Shown piece by piece: positions 11,273 to 24,075 of a stretch of DNA of 64,000 bases. The stretch is from Acanthornis magna (taxonomy: Eukaryota; Chordata; Aves; Passeriformes; Acanthizidae), in contig JAWUZG010000084.1 of NCBI GenBank assembly GCA_036785705.1, positions 14,955,501-15,019,500 of the forward strand, written 5' to 3'. A program made the position numbers and the translations under genes. Position 1 is the first letter of the stretch. Every line of letters begins with the position of its first letter. The notes under the pieces were generated by a model that worked only from the letters and a program-made list of their open reading frames with translations, was not told the DNA's origin and searched no databases.

Positions 11273-12643
11273 AGCTCTCTTCTAAAGGAGCAGAACTAAT
11301 CTCGCTGAGCAGTTGCAAAGAGCTCAGGAGTTTCCAGTCCCTAAATGACCTGCTAAACAACTACTCACAGGAAAGAGGCTGTTAGTAGGAGAGCCAGACA
11401 CTCTTAGTCCTGAGGTCAGGAACCTTCAAATTTTAGCAGCCTTTTCCCTACAGAAAACATACCAGGAATCTGTGCAATCTGGCAGGAGGTGGCATGCTGT
11501 TCAGAAACAAATTTTTTTCAGGTTTATGGAAAATATGAAATGATATTTCCTCATGTCTGACCTACTTCTGGATCTGTAGAAATTGAAAGGTCTTTTACCT
11601 CAAAATGATTCATGATATCATGCCACTGTGATTCAACTCCCCTAATGAAAGAAAAGAAATTCCAGGAGATAAATCCACTCCTAACATTGCCAAATGTGGG
11701 AGAAAGATTTTGAAGTGAGTCTTGGTGTATATTGGTTCCTCTGACACAGAACTGAAACCTCTGCTAGCAGGCAAGGCATTGGGTGCCTTATGGCCAGAGG
11801 AATGTCACAGCAGGATACAGTAAGCCACACTTTCTGTCTTGGGCCAAATATGATCCCAAGTGGATTTCACCACTAACACTGAAATCCTCCAGGGTTAGCT
11901 CTAGCTCAGTGACTTTAAATATTGCAAAAGGCTCCTTTCAACTAGCGTAGATGATAAAGCTTTTATCATGGCAAATATTGCACAATTCTTACTCCCTCAT
12001 GCTTTTTTGAGCCCTGTTAGATGAAGATTTTTTCATGCATGAAGAAGGTAAATCACTGGAACAGACAATTGATTTGAATCCAGTTATTTTACAATTCACT
12101 TATCAGGACAAAACCACGTTTGTGACTATAGGTACAGTGAGGACTACCAACACAAATATGGACAGAATCTACCCTTTCTCATTTGTTTTGATCCCAAGTC
12201 TCTCTCATTCATGGTGCCAGAATTATACTTTTCAGGTGGCTGTGGGGAAAGATGAATTTCCTATGACTGACTCTGTCTAGAGCATTAAGTGCAGGGCTCA
12301 GCTGGGGTATGTGTTTTTAGTAGAGAACAGCTGATCCACATAGTGGAAAGCAGCAGGCAGGGATACCTCTGACTAATAAGGCTAATCCATTACAAGATTT
12401 CTTGTGTGAAGTTTCCCAGCTCCAAGTCTGTTTTACCTTTTTACACATTGACATAAAGCTCCAGAATGATTCAGTGGAAATCTTCCTGAACTGCAAGAAA
12501 CATGTCTTAAAAAATGCCACAAGAAGCTCAGTGCATTCTCTGGCACTATGAATGACCTAACCTACACACCAATGACACTCCTAACAATGAATGCATCAGT
12601 GACAGCCCTGGAGGCTGGTCACACACACAGTGCCTGTACTCAC

Positions 12644-12751
12644 AGTTTTCACAGCGATTCCCTGTATAGCCAGCCAGACAAGCACACTTGTAGGTACTGC
12701 TTTTGTCTAGAATGCACGTCCCGTCATGAAGACATGGAGATGAAGAACAAG
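12644..12751 (-). CDS. PAMR1: PAMR1 coding exon 6 (EGF-like domain)
   Basis: The exon is 108 nt and phase 1-1, encoding about residues 238-274. The acceptor is TCTTTTATAG and the donor the near-consensus GTGAGT. The peptide reads [17 protein letters not shown], then [16 protein letters not shown]. It has six cysteines in the EGF pattern, with CxC followed by GYTGxxC. It follows the CUB domain directly, as in vertebrate PAMR1. No DxN/D-E motif of calcium-binding EGF domains is evident before the first cysteine. The exon ends with T, the first base of a codon that would be Leu in the family. The next exon (first sushi domain) was not found in the remaining 12.6 kb, so the gene continues past position 1. 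The coding total to here is 820 nt. Confidence 0.94.
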
Positions 12752-13372
12752 CTATAAAAGAAAAGCAAGAATGTTCATGGTCTCTCAAAGGATGGGGAAC
12801 CTATCTGTTTTTCCTCATGATGGTTGTGTCTTGGGGTAAATTAGGTGTTTTGGTTAGAAGTTAAGAAGACACAGCAAAAGGCCTGATGCATGTAAAAAAG
12901 TCTTCTGCTCTTACTTACTAGAGGAGGTATCTACTAGGGATAAGCAGTTATTTGCCCAGAATACATTTACTTTTACCATTTTCCTTTACCTGAAGTCAAG
13001 TGATGAGAAAGGTTTACGGAAGAAAAATAATTTACACCAAGTTAAATTAATGTTTAGAATTTAGCCTAAATTAAAGAAGTTTAATAGCAACCTACATTTT
13101 CGTTGCCATCCAACCCAGAATTTAGGGAAAAGTCCTGGGATCCATGGTTTTTGCAGGTTTTTATGTCTTGGATTTTGTTGTTTTAGACTTTGAGAGTTTG
13201 GGAAACTCTCACATACCACAATCTAGCAGTGATACACATCAAATAGTACTCACCAGCACAAATTAATATCAGAAGCTGTAACTGTGCATTAAATACCAGC
13301 AAATTCCTTTGTGTAATAACACACACACATGTTTTTTGGTGCCTGTTCTAAGGGGAAATGAGTGAATAGAAC

Positions 13373-13914
13373 TGTTGTGGTTTAACCCCAGCTGGCAAAG
13401 TACCACGCAGCCACTCACCCACCCCACCATCTCTGGTGGGGAGGAGAATTGTCAAAGAAAAAGTAAACCTTGTTGGTTGAGATATGAACAGTTTAATAAC
13501 TGAAACAAAGTAAAATATAATAGTAATAGTAGTAGTACCAATAATACTAATAGTAATAATAATAACAACATTGAAAGGCGGGGGGGAAGACAGAGAGAGA
13601 AATAACACTGGAGAGAAAAAACTATCCACAACACAGTTGCTCACCCAACCACTGACTGAAGCCCAGCCCCTCCCCAGGTGGCAAACTATGCCTCCCAGCC
13701 AACTCCCCCCAGTTTATATCCTGAGCACAATGTTCTACGGTATGGAATATCCCTTTGGTCAATTTGAGTCAGCTGTCTTGGCCATGCTCCCTCCCAGCTT
13801 CTTGTGCAACTCCTCACTGGCAAAGCAGGGGAAACTGAAAAGTCCGTGATTTAGGGTAAGCACTGCTCAGCAATTACTAAAACATTACTTTTTTATCGTA
13901 CAAAATCCAAAACA
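13373..13914 (-). mobile_element. Solo LTR of an avian endogenous retrovirus
   Basis: The plus strand begins TGTTGTGGTTTAACCCCAGC, the reverse complement of the 3' terminus of an LTR family that I recognise from neoavian genomes. On the minus strand a TATAAA lies at 13718-13713 and an ATTAAA polyadenylation-like signal at 13497-13492, in the right order for U3-R-U5. A TAA/TAG-rich stretch at 13515-13565 is part of the element. The U3 end (expected TGTCC) is missing or degraded near 13905-13914, where CR1 sequence begins. No internal retroviral genes are present. Confidence 0.7.
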
Positions 13915-14575
13915 AAATATGGCCCCATGAGGGACACCATCTGACCATCCAATCAATTGCTCATCCACCAAAGAGCTCACCCATCGAATCCATCTCTCTC
14001 CAGTTCAGCCAGAAGAATGTTGTGGCCGTGCCCAAAAGCCTTATGAAAGTCCAGAGAGATGACATCTGTAGCCCTTCCCTTGTGCACTGATTTAGTCACT
14101 CCACTGTAGAAAGCCACTAGGTTTGTCAGGCAGGACTTGCCCTTAGTGAAGCCGTTCTGGCTGTCCCCAGTCTCCTCCCTGTCCTCTATGTGCCTAAGCA
14201 CAGCTTTTAGGAGAATCTATTCCATGAATTTCCCAGGCACAGAGGTGAGGCTGACAGGTCAGTAGTTTCTGGGGTCCTCCTTTCTATCCCTTTTAAAATG
14301 TGGGTGCATTTTTTCCTCTTCTAGTCACTAGGAACTTCACCTAACTGCCATGACTTTTCAAATACCATGAAGAGTGAGTTGGCAACTACATCAGCCTCAG
14401 GACTCTGGGATGCATGTCATCAGGTCCCATAGACTTATGTATGTTCTGGATCCTCAGGAGGTCACAACACTGATCTGCTCTTACAGTAGCAAGGACTTTG
14501 TTGCTTCAGTCCTTGCCTTGCAGTCCATCTGCTTGAGAAATGTGGGAAGAGAAGTTGCCAGTGATGACTGAGTCA
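13915..14575 (-). mobile_element. CR1 LINE fragment (reverse-transcriptase region)
   Basis: The minus strand encodes part of the CR1 ORF2 reverse transcriptase. A 74-codon open piece at 14201-13977 contains [14 protein letters not shown], then [17 protein letters not shown] and ELERDGFDG, close to the canonical LDFxKAFDxVPHxIL motif. The remaining frame is broken. Similarity runs from about 13915 (reverse complement of TGGTGTCCCTCA) to about 14575. The element is truncated at both ends and inactive. Confidence 0.85.
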
Positions 14576-17500
14576 AAAGAGACAGGCTCTGGCCCTCCCT
14601 GCAGCCAGACCTGGATGGCTGCATGTTTATGTGGGAGCCCTGCCTGGGTCACCACCTCCTTCCTGGCGTGTGCAGAGGACAGAACTCCTGCTGAGGGGAC
14701 ACCACAGCTGTGCTCCTTCCCAGGGGGTGCTGAGCCCTGCCTGGGCTCAGCTGTGCAGCTGCAGCAGGACCTCGCCCTCCCTGCGCTCCCAAGGTGCTGT
14801 AAACTGCCGCACACCTCTGGCTGCTCCCTGGGCTGCTCTGAAAGGCAGGGGGGTACAGAGCGGGGCTTGTTCTGGCAATGTGCAGATCTCCTCAGCACCT
14901 CCCACAAGCTGCTCGGGTGTCTCCCACCTCAGGAAAAGCCCCCATGTGCCAGGATCTGTCACAGCCACCATATGGACCGACCTCAGAGCAGCTTCTCTTG
15001 GAGAAGTTTCTTATACCCAGATGGCATGAGGTAAGAAATATATAGATGCCACATATGGATTTCTCTGGAGGTTTCATGTGGTGATGAAAGAGCAAATTAT
15101 ATATGGCTGGGCAATGAATATCTTCCGTGTCTCACTGAAGACTAAGGCCTGACTAAAGACAGTAATTCATTCATTAAAAGAAAATATATGTATGTGGTAA
15201 TTGTACTGTATCCAACTAACGTAAAATATCACTGAGAAAGGAAAAGGGAAACAGAAGACTCCTTACAGATTGGTATTTTATAGTCACTGGTTTGAAGCTA
15301 GTGAACTTTCAGCTTTGTCCCAGCTTTGTCTCATAATTCTGGAAAAGCAAGCATGTCAAGTGAACAAGGGTAAGTGTCAGATACTGTCCTTGAAAATACC
15401 TGATACTCAAAAGCACTAAATATTTTTTTTCTGTTTTAAGGAGTATTTAGTTCCTGACTCAAGTCAAACAACAAGGGACAACACTACAAAAGTTTGAAGC
15501 CACTGTTACGTCACTAGCTTGGGGGTACAGAAAGGAAAGCGTTATTGAAAGTCAGTAACAGGCTTTCATCTAACTGGATCCAGCAGCATATGTCTAATCC
15601 TTAAGAGACTCTGATAGCTCCCCATCTGGCCTCCCATGTTTCTCATCTGAATTCTGTTGAGTGACTTCTAGTCACTCATGCCAATTACTGGTTCCCATTT
15701 CACACTTGGCATGGGATGGGACCTAGCACCTGCCTCCAGACTAGGCAGCACAGCAGGTTGTGTGGTTTCATCCTTTAATAACTACACACACAGTGACCTT
15801 TCCTAAACGAGATATAGGCTTTGCAGCTTAGTTTGTATCAATCAAGACCTTTGTGGCATTTGATCCAGTGATCTCTGTGCAGTCAGTGCCCCTGCTTCAG
15901 CAAACTATGATTTTTAAGCCACTACAGAGCTCACAGGAAGAGAAGAGAGAAAAGGAAGGAATTCACTTTTGGCATACTTCTTCAGTCCTCTCCACTATAC
16001 CACTAAGGTGCTGGGGACATCAGATCACCTTCATGTCCTAATCCACATCCTGTAAGCACCTCTTGCTGCTGCTCTCACCTGCAGCTTAGGGAATTGCTCT
16101 AGTAAGCCCCGTGAAATCTGTTCTGGGGACCTTGGCTCTTCCACAGTGCTGTGCACAGAGGGAAATTTCAGGGCAAACGCTTCAGTTTTCAATGTGCTGC
16201 CAGAGCTTTCGATCCTGTGCTGCCCCCGCTTTCAATTCTATGCTGCCCCATGCACACTGTATTCTTCCCTTAAATGGTCCTGCTGGCCAGGTTAGTGCTT
16301 CACATAAAAAGACACTGGGAGGGTTTGAAAAGCCTTTCACTGCACTACACATTAGACCAGAACAGCCTCATAATAAAGTGCACAAATAGAGCTCCTCACA
16401 AACTCTGAGAAGCCCTTTACAATGTGCTCTGTGTGGATTACCACACTTGCAGCCTCACAGCCGCAGAATAATTACCACTCAAAATGGGGCGGAAATAAAG
16501 TGCTCAACAATATTCGAATACCGAGTGTTCCCTGCTGGGCAGAGAAAACAGAACCAATTCAGCTTGCACCATATGGAAAATGTTACTTCCCTGAGTGTAG
16601 GCAGCCCTTATGCAACATAGCCCACGCCACATTCATTTGTTCTATATCACCTCTCCTGCTGTAAGCCCAGGCAAACTATCAATAGCTAACTGCTCCTGCT
16701 AACAGGTACTAAAGGTGACATTTGAAGAACAGGGCAGGCTGAGAAATGGCATAGGTGCTTCATCCAGAAGTATGAATATTTCAGATTGCCAGTTATACCT
16801 CTGATCATTGTTAAGAACTGATCCACTGGAGGTTTGTGTATTTACATAAGGGTTATATAAACTAACTAAATTTCCTGAGTCAGATATACCCTGGATGACC
16901 TCATGAAATGTGGGTCACCAGGGTGTACAGAAGGCAAGTTATGGTGAGTCATAGATCCTGCAGGGTTTATCTATGGCAAAGCAGCACAGTATAATTAACT
17001 TTCTGTGCCAGGAGTACTGTAGATAGATTTGACCAAAATTCCCTACATAGCTAACTAAACAAGGAAGATCCAGGAAGAGTGCAAAGGCTGTCGCAAATAC
17101 AATGGCAAAATGAGGAGCCAGCTACACTTTCCATGCTATTTTGTAGCCAGAAAGAAACTATGGAAAGCAATGTAGGGGATTCAAGCACTGAATAGTAACA
17201 AAACCAGTAAATCTGGAGCCCTGCTTCTCTCATTCATAACACTGAGATCATCACAGAATGGGAAATCACTCTTAATTTTTAATTTTTTTCCTTAAATAAT
17301 CCATTTTTTGTACACACTTGGAGGGGAGGGTGTTTGTTTTGGTTTTGTTTGTTTTGGATTTTTTTAATTCCTAATGGTAGATGAGCCAACGCAAGAGGTC
17401 CGTCAAGGCATTCTCAGTAACTATGAGACTTTGCATCAGGTTTTTGCTGGATGAGACAGTGACTCTGCTCCCGCATACAGCATTGAGCAATTTTGCCATT

Positions 17501-17819
17501 GCAGATACACATGCCCCTTCCTCTACTTCCTTCTGTGCTCTTAATTCTTCAATTCAAACAGAAAATTCACACAAAACAGCAGCTTTTCTCTGCTGGCTGA
17601 TGTGCTTGTTCTTCACACAAGTAGAAGGAATTCAGCCTTTTTTAGAAGAGCCTCACATTCACATGCCATCTGACAGCTTTTGAATCTTCCCCACACTGAC
17701 TTTATGTAAGTTGCTGTTGGCAACACAGCACGAAAGTATTTAATGAAGCAAAACAGGGAAAGAGATTAGTGAAATTGAATTAATGAGAATGAGTGGCATG
17801 TTCCACTTTTAGATGTTAC

Positions 17820-18037
17820 CTGTAATTTCTTCAAAGACAGCATGAAATCCATCAAAGTTTTTGGATCCATCAGACTGGAAGAGGACATGGAGTGAAGACC
17901 CAGTGCTTCGGATGGGAGGTGGCCTCTCATTTCCACAGAATTTCTTTATTATTCGACTGTCCAAATTGTCCCCATCACGGACCTCCACGTAGTCATACTG
18001 GCACATATAGTCAAACTCCAGGCTCAGCATGGAAAAT
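17820..18037 (-). CDS. PAMR1: PAMR1 coding exon 5 (second part of CUB domain)
   Basis: The exon is 218 nt with entry phase 2 and exit phase 1, encoding about residues 165-238. The acceptor is GTTCCCCAAG and the donor GTAACA. The peptide starts [19 protein letters not shown], continues with RDGDN, a [14 protein letters not shown] segment and a [19 protein letters not shown] strand, and ends FEEIT. It supplies the third and fourth CUB cysteines (YMCQYD and FCGNE). The acidic residues in LEFD, QYDYVEV and SDGS are placed as in calcium-binding CUB domains, so calcium binding is a reasonable inference but is not shown. An ATG in this exon (18030) starts an apparent open frame, but it is internal: the frame continues upstream into exon 4. 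Confidence 0.94.
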
Positions 18038-21000
18038 CTTGGGGAACAAGGACAAACAGTCAGACTGTATACCTGTGCACCCTGAATACTTTAGTTATTT
18101 AGGGTCTACTCCCTCAGTGAATCAACAAGTCCTTAATCACATGAAAACCCCTCACTTCACCTCAATTTTTGCATCATGATCCCTGGAAGCTGGCTCAGCT
18201 CTGGACAGGTGCTCCATGAGAACATTCAAGGGTCAGAACAATGAAGTCTAAATTGAAGTCATACAGTCTGTTCACATGCATCAGGTCCCTAACCATAATA
18301 TAATGTCAGAACTTTTGTCTAGGGTCAGACACTGCAGGGGGCATATTTCTATTGTGGCTGTTTGCTAAAAATTGTTCTATTTGCCCTAAATAAAGTTCTA
18401 AGTACTGAAAGTAATAGTACCAAGTTCAAAAGCTATTTACATTGTGATGTTCAGAAATCAGCAATTAGGGACACAAGGAAAGCTTGGGGATGTAACAGAA
18501 GCAGAAACAGCCAGAGAAGCAGAATCAAAATACTACAGCACGTTTTGCATTAGAAAGCAAAATGGTAGTAAATCCCCAATGTGTGGCACTTGCCCGTCTT
18601 TTGAGAGCAGAAATAAGGCACAGGAATTAGTGCCGAAGGGAAATATTTAAAGCCTTTTCCCACAATGTCTGTCCTTTCCCAGCTTCGATCCAGCCACTGT
18701 GCAAGGCTTTTGTTCATTAACAGCCATGCTATATGCTGCTATTGGAATTCAGGTGGGCACAGAGCCAAAGCACCCCACCAGAATAAGAACGAGAAACAGA
18801 GGGAACAACACCAAGTGCCTCTGGAGAATGTGCAGCAGTCAGGGGGCTGGGCTTAGCCTTGGTGCAGCAGGAAAAGGGGAAGATATGGGCCTGGGAGAGG
18901 CCACGCTGCTAACTGCTCAGCAGGACATTTTATAAATGAAACTTGTTGTGTACTCGATCTTCCTGAAAACCCCTAACACTGCAGATGTATATTTAGGATT
19001 AGGCTATATCTCCCACATTGCCTTTTCCGATGTGGGCCTAGTGGTTTGCAAAGACTGCATTTTCACACCAAAGAGGTGAGACAAATTTTGGATCTGCTCC
19101 TGGACCTCACAGTCTGAAGGGAAGAGAGTTCTGGAGCCTATTTCCTACTCTTCTCGTCTTGAGCCTCAGGCCCCCAAGTTACGTGAAATTACCTTTCTTT
19201 GACAACTCATGAGCTGACATAAGAGGCCTCTTCACTCAGTAACTTGTGTTGAGGTCATATGGTTGGTTTTTCAGCATCAGGAGTACACTACATACCGAGA
19301 AATGACTGAAGAATTGTAGGAAGCTACACCAATGGAGCAGAGCCCCTTATTTTTTTTAAATCATCCGATGGAATGTAGAATAATAAAAAAATTAAAAAAG
19401 ACATCTGCTTTAAATATGCATTAGAGAGAGATAACTCAGCTTTGCATAAAATGCATGAGTTGAATTCTAGTTCTGTCAGGTTTGTCAGAGACATCCTCAT
19501 AGGTATCAGGTTACACACTACATTTTCAAAACATTCTTTCACTGGTGAAACATACCCCAGGGATGTACCCTTATGGAAGTTAGAGAGCAATACAAATTAA
19601 CCAATTCATCTTTGTCACACTTATCAGGCTACAGTTTATCCGGACCCAATCCTAAAAATATTTTATGGTTTTGTGAACTGGTACATTTCTGATCAGAATT
19701 AAGTATGTGTGAAAGTACAGAAGGAAAGTTTCTGGAATGCCCACCAGGTACTGGAAGCAGTATTATTTACAGATGTAAAGGTAAACTGTGTCTTGCAAAT
19801 GTGTCCCTGAGCAAGGAATACCAAGACATACTCACAGAGAATGAAAGAACCATACACAGAATACTGGTATTAATTGTTTGCTTTCTTTGCTTTAAAAAAA
19901 TGATGAAAACAAGAGTGGAAAATGTGAAAGGCACAGCGGTTCTGACTTGCATTTTATTTAACTTGGCATGGAAGCAGATACACTGTACTGACGACATGGG
20001 ATCCCATGATTAAGACTCAGAATTGGCAGGTCAGGAAACCTGCCAAAGCTTTTAAAAATCCCTTGGCTACGGCCCAGCTGACAGGACCCTTTACAGACCA
20101 TGAGGTCTATCGCTATTTAAACCAGGGGTACAGACAATGCAATGAACCTCAGCTTCCTTGCCAGTGAAACTTTAACTGGATCATAATTCTCTTGGATATT
20201 ATAAAACTAAGCATGCCAATTTTGTGCTACAGGTCATCAGATACAAAATGGAATGCAAAGTATTGTCTTGATTTCATCAGTGTCTGCGGTGTGCATACAT
20301 TGGCCAACCCCTCTGAGGAAAGCTTCTAGCCAAAGGAAATATTTAAAACTGGATTGCTGCTGAGGCACTAAAGAAAATGATTGAAAGCTGTGAGCTACTT
20401 CTGCTGTGATATGACATCTCTGACATGGCTCAGGCCGAGGGAGCCTATACATCACAACCCAAAAAACCCCCAAGGCTGGCAAAAAAAGCAGAGAAAACAA
20501 ACTACTGCCACAGCATGGACACTATTTATCAAAACAGCTCTACTAAGCCAACCCCCAAAGGACTGCATGGCACAGGGAAGATTTATCTGTGCTCCTGGGA
20601 GTTTTACTCTTCCTGCCCTATGCAAGCAAAGACAACCACTTTGTCTGCCTTCTGTATTACACTGTCGCCATCCCTGCCCTTGCAAGCCAGGGTGGCAGCA
20701 AACACGTTTTGTGCACAGACAGAATGAAGAAAGGAGTTCATTTGCTGGCAGTTGTGCTGATTCAGCACAGTGCTGGCTGTGCATTACAGCCCTAAGCAAT
20801 TACCACCCACAGGGCGGATCAGCAAGTTTATATGAAAATACAGTGAAGGAAACTTGGATGGCAGATCCAGGAGGCAGGCTCTGGCAGTTAGCTTAGCTGT
20901 ACCTGCCCTTATGTGCAGGAATGGCCTAAAGGTGGAAGGAAGTTTTAGGCTAAATGTACCCATTTTCCACAATATCTGACTGCTGAAGGACCTCAATGGC

Positions 21001-23337
21001 CAACTCTGAGGTGGTGCACCTTGAAGATGGCAGCTGACTCAGAACACACTACAGGGTTACCTTCTGTGAGGACCTCCTGCTCCATCTCTGCCATGAAGGT
21101 TTCCTCTACGCCTCCTGCAGGACTTGCAGGGTGGCAGTGTTAAGTGTGGACATTAAGGAGAGTTCCTGATCTTTCCCTAGAAGTGCTATGTCATCTGCTG
21201 AGATTTTTAGGCATTTCAGATATTAGGCTCATCATCAGGCTAGGCAAAGGGCTTTAGGTTTCTCCAACATTACCCAGCTCAGACAAATTAGATGCTGATA
21301 CAGAAGTTTGGTAGCTCAGGTTTCCCTCTTGGAGACTTTCACAGTTGGAATGTAACATTATGTCACATTAAGGTGATACCTAGTATTATGTTTGTTTGAT
21401 TTCAGGGAGGATGGACATGAGGAGGAAGAGAAAGGCACTCTTGTGTTAAAGTTCTGCATCTTCCATAGCAGCAAAATTAAACAGTGAAACTGTGAACAGT
21501 TCCATGAACTACACAGATCTCATGTGACACTTATGTCTTCCTAGTCTGCATGTGGGTGGCCCTCAGGGTCTAGAATGGAAGTCTGATTTCTCCAAAGAGT
21601 TAGTACAGCTGCTAACTTTACAGCACTCCCCATTGTACTGGCTTGAAAACAGATTAGAGTCTCCTTAGTGCAGCCACAGCAAGTTCTGGTCTTCAATATA
21701 GCATCCTTTGTTAAAATAACCTTTTGTCCCTTTCTTGCACCTTGTGCCTGATGTCATCTGGCTGTCAACACTTTACCCAGAGATGGGTGCATTCAATAGT
21801 TATGTGCATGCACAGGATCCATTTCCACTCCCACATCCACTCCCATAACAGTGAAGACAGGGTGACACCTGTAGCTCCTGAAGCACTTTTTAGGCCTCAC
21901 AACTGACAAAGTCCTGTTCAGAAATGTAAAAAATACCACCTCCCCGAGCTTGTGCTGTGCAAATCATACACCTCACCAACAATATCTCTTAAAAACAAGG
22001 CAGGTACAACCCATGCACGCTGAGACTGATGGAAAGTTGTGTCATGTGAACACAAAACTCTTCCTCACAGCATTGCTCCTGTGCCTTCTACACAATGTCA
22101 TCCAGGCAACAACTGCTCACAACTACACAATAGGCTTCCATTTGCAGGTCTGAAAAAAAGTGCACTCGTGTGGGAAAACCACCAGTTCTTCTATTCAACT
22201 GATTTGTTGTCTTCCTCTCATTAAGTTTCTCTTCAAACATATAGGAACATATTTATACAGTTTAAACATATTTTAATTGTGTATCTAGCATAGTTCTTTT
22301 ACCTGGGATCCAAAGTCAGTGAAATATTGATGTGAAGGGTTTAGCTATTCTTTTAATTACATTAGCTAGTGTGTTTTGAATATCATCCCCTGCCATACTT
22401 CCTGCTGCATGTGTGAGAACCCTGCTGCACACATGTGAAAACATTATTAAGTACCACAATAAGAGGCTCTCCTGCACTAGGCAGGATACCCAATCATGAC
22501 CTGTGAACTGGAGTCATTAGGAATGGATTAAAAGGTCTAAGCGTACACAGGTCAAAAGAGCGATGACAGGACAAAGGGACACAGTCTTAGGCTGCACCTG
22601 TGGAAGTTTAGGCTAGACATAATGAAAAAAGTAATCACAGAAAGAGTGATTGGGCATTGGAATGGGCTGCTCAGGGAGGTGGTGGAGTCCCCATCCCTGG
22701 AGGTGTTTGAAAAAAGACTGGATGTGGCACTCAGTGGCACGGTTTAGTCGATAAGGTGGTGTTAGGTTATAGGTTGGACTAGATCTCAAAAGTCTTTTCC
22801 AACTCAGTTAATTCTGTGACTATGATTCTGTGACTTGCAGGAGAACCAATCACATTCTCCAGGCATAGGAATGGTGAGAGAAATAACTGAGGCTGATAGA
22901 AGACAGGGCTGGGAAAATAAGTGAAAAAAAATGAGAGAGAAATGAAAACATAGGCTAAATGCAAGGCTGGACCCATGGGCAACTCTCTCCTTGCATGAGA
23001 CATCATATTAAAACGTTCCTACATCTTTTCTTCAAAGAAAGTCTTAGTTCAGCCTGGTACAGTCTTCAGAGAATATTGGGTGCCTTGCTGTCAAGGTCTT
23101 GAAATTCTCCTTAGCATTCAGCTGTCCTAAATGGGAATTGAAAGCAGCACCGATTTTTCCAGTGCCTGTCCATCACACCCCAGACCAGGGGAAAGAGCCG
23201 TAGTACCAAGTGCAAAGTGGATGCTATACCTTCACTGCCCCAGGGCTCACATCTCCTGACCCTCATTGACTCTTGGTTATCCACATGCCCCAACGTCCAC
23301 CTGAAATCAGTGCTGGCTAAAAGTCAGTAGGACCCAC
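18038..23337 (-). other. PAMR1: PAMR1 intron 4
   Basis: A 5300-nt intron splitting the CUB domain between exons 4 and 5. It contains a CR1 3' end at about 22.55-22.83 kb on the plus strand. No other feature was recognised; open frames near 20.4-20.9 kb on both strands overlap each other and look like nothing known. Confidence 0.85.
22545..22833 (+). mobile_element. CR1 LINE 3' end
   Basis: Recognisable CR1 3' region: GGCATTGGAATGGGCTGCTC, then AGGGAGGTGGTGGAGTCCCC, CATCCCTGGAGGTGTTTGA and TTGGACTAGATCTC. It ends in the octamer-like tail ATTCTGTGACTATGATTCTG. Confidence 0.92.
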
Positions 23338-23452
23338 CTTAATTCAATGTTAAATCCAGCTTGAACATGGATAGTCCATTCACATCGCGCATTCAGTGGG
23401 TAACCCTCCAGCAAAATCTGACCTCTAGAAGCTCGAAGAACCTGCCCGCACC
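23338..23452 (-). CDS. PAMR1: PAMR1 coding exon 4 (first part of CUB domain)
   Basis: The exon is 115 nt with entry phase 1 and exit phase 2, encoding about residues 127-165. The acceptor is TACTCCCCAG and the donor GTGGGT. The peptide starts [20 protein letters not shown] and continues through a CEWTI motif to FNIELR. The CGxV start, the tract leading to YPLN and the CEWTI strand are the opening elements of a CUB domain and carry the first two of its four conserved cysteines. The last codon (Arg) is split AG plus A with exon 5, giving [15 protein letters not shown] domains mediate extracellular protein interactions. The donor is slightly atypical at +4 and +5 but gives the only in-frame join to exon 5. 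Confidence 0.92.
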
Positions 23453-24075
23453 CTGGGGAGTAGAAGAAGAAAAAAAATTGTGTGAAGGACCTGCAAGAGA
23501 CATTTGAAGAAAATACATGTAGAAACACCAGAATGAGAAGACAGGATGGCTTAGGAAGACACACCTTATTACAAGGCAGTGTATAAAATATTGGGACAGT
23601 CACATGATGGTTGTAAAGAGTTATGACTTTATTGGAGTATTGTCTAGGCTAAGAGCACTCCTGGAAAAGTTTTAGTTGATTACTTCTTCCTGGTTTGCAA
23701 TGTAGCCCATGAAACCACTTCTGGCAGCTTTTGCTTCTGTGTTAATTAGCCCACCCATGCACCTGGCTGATGCTTTAGCTCAGAACAGTTTTGATGGAAT
23801 CCACATTGATATTTGCAGCCCCTGAAGCTGAGGAAGCTGGTGGGAGTGACAAAACTACAATGAACACTTGAATTAGCTCAAGTGAGCAAAAGAATGAGTG
23901 AAAAAGCTGTTGGACCCAACATCATGGTTTCTAGTCCTTCATAAGGAGACTCTGGGAGGAAAAACAACTGATGTATTCCTAGAGGACACATTTGTCCTCA
24001 GGATTCACTACATCATCCTTGCAGGTTAATGCCACCATGCCAATGAAGATATATAAACATCACAACTCCTCTATC

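Larger units (their letters stand above)
1..12643 (-). other. PAMR1: PAMR1 intron 6 (partial, 3' end outside window)
   Basis: This is at least 12.6 kb of intron after the GTGAGT donor of exon 6. I saw no sushi-domain exon in it. Recognisable content is a CR1 end at the left edge, a MIR-like fragment near 1.05 kb, the mitochondrial insertion at 5.1-6.0 kb, an A-rich tract at 7.92-7.97 kb and a T-rich tract at 11.25 kb. The rest is ordinary AT-rich DNA with only chance open frames. Confidence 0.75.
12752..17819 (-). other. PAMR1: PAMR1 intron 5
   Basis: A 5068-nt intron between the GTAACA donor of exon 5 and the TTTTATAG acceptor of exon 6. It contains an endogenous retroviral LTR (13.37-13.91 kb) abutting a CR1 reverse-transcriptase fragment (13.92-14.58 kb). 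A GC-richer stretch of about 460 bp follows, at 14.58-15.04 kb, with no gene I recognise. The remainder is unremarkable. Confidence 0.85.

Noticed and set aside
1..12643. Search for the PAMR1 sushi-domain and protease-like exons
   Set aside because: No segment with the expected cysteine/tryptophan pattern and splice sites was found on the minus strand. These exons are presumed to lie outside the window.
13452..13644. Leu/Ile-rich 'membrane protein' frames on the minus strand
   Set aside because: They are translations of the TAA/TAG-rich stretch of the endogenous LTR, not a gene.
14540..15034. 164- and 133-codon frames downstream of the CR1 fragment
   Set aside because: They occur on both strands over the same GC-richer DNA and carry no known domain. 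This is probably further degraded repeat or neutral sequence.
17809..18030. Stand-alone 73-codon gene starting MLSLEFD
   Set aside because: The methionine is internal to PAMR1 exon 5. The frame continues upstream across the acceptor into exon 4, and the apparent C-terminus is intron read-through.
20381..20896. 171-codon plus-strand and 115-codon minus-strand frames
   Set aside because: The frames overlap on opposite strands inside PAMR1 intron 4 and have no recognisable similarity.
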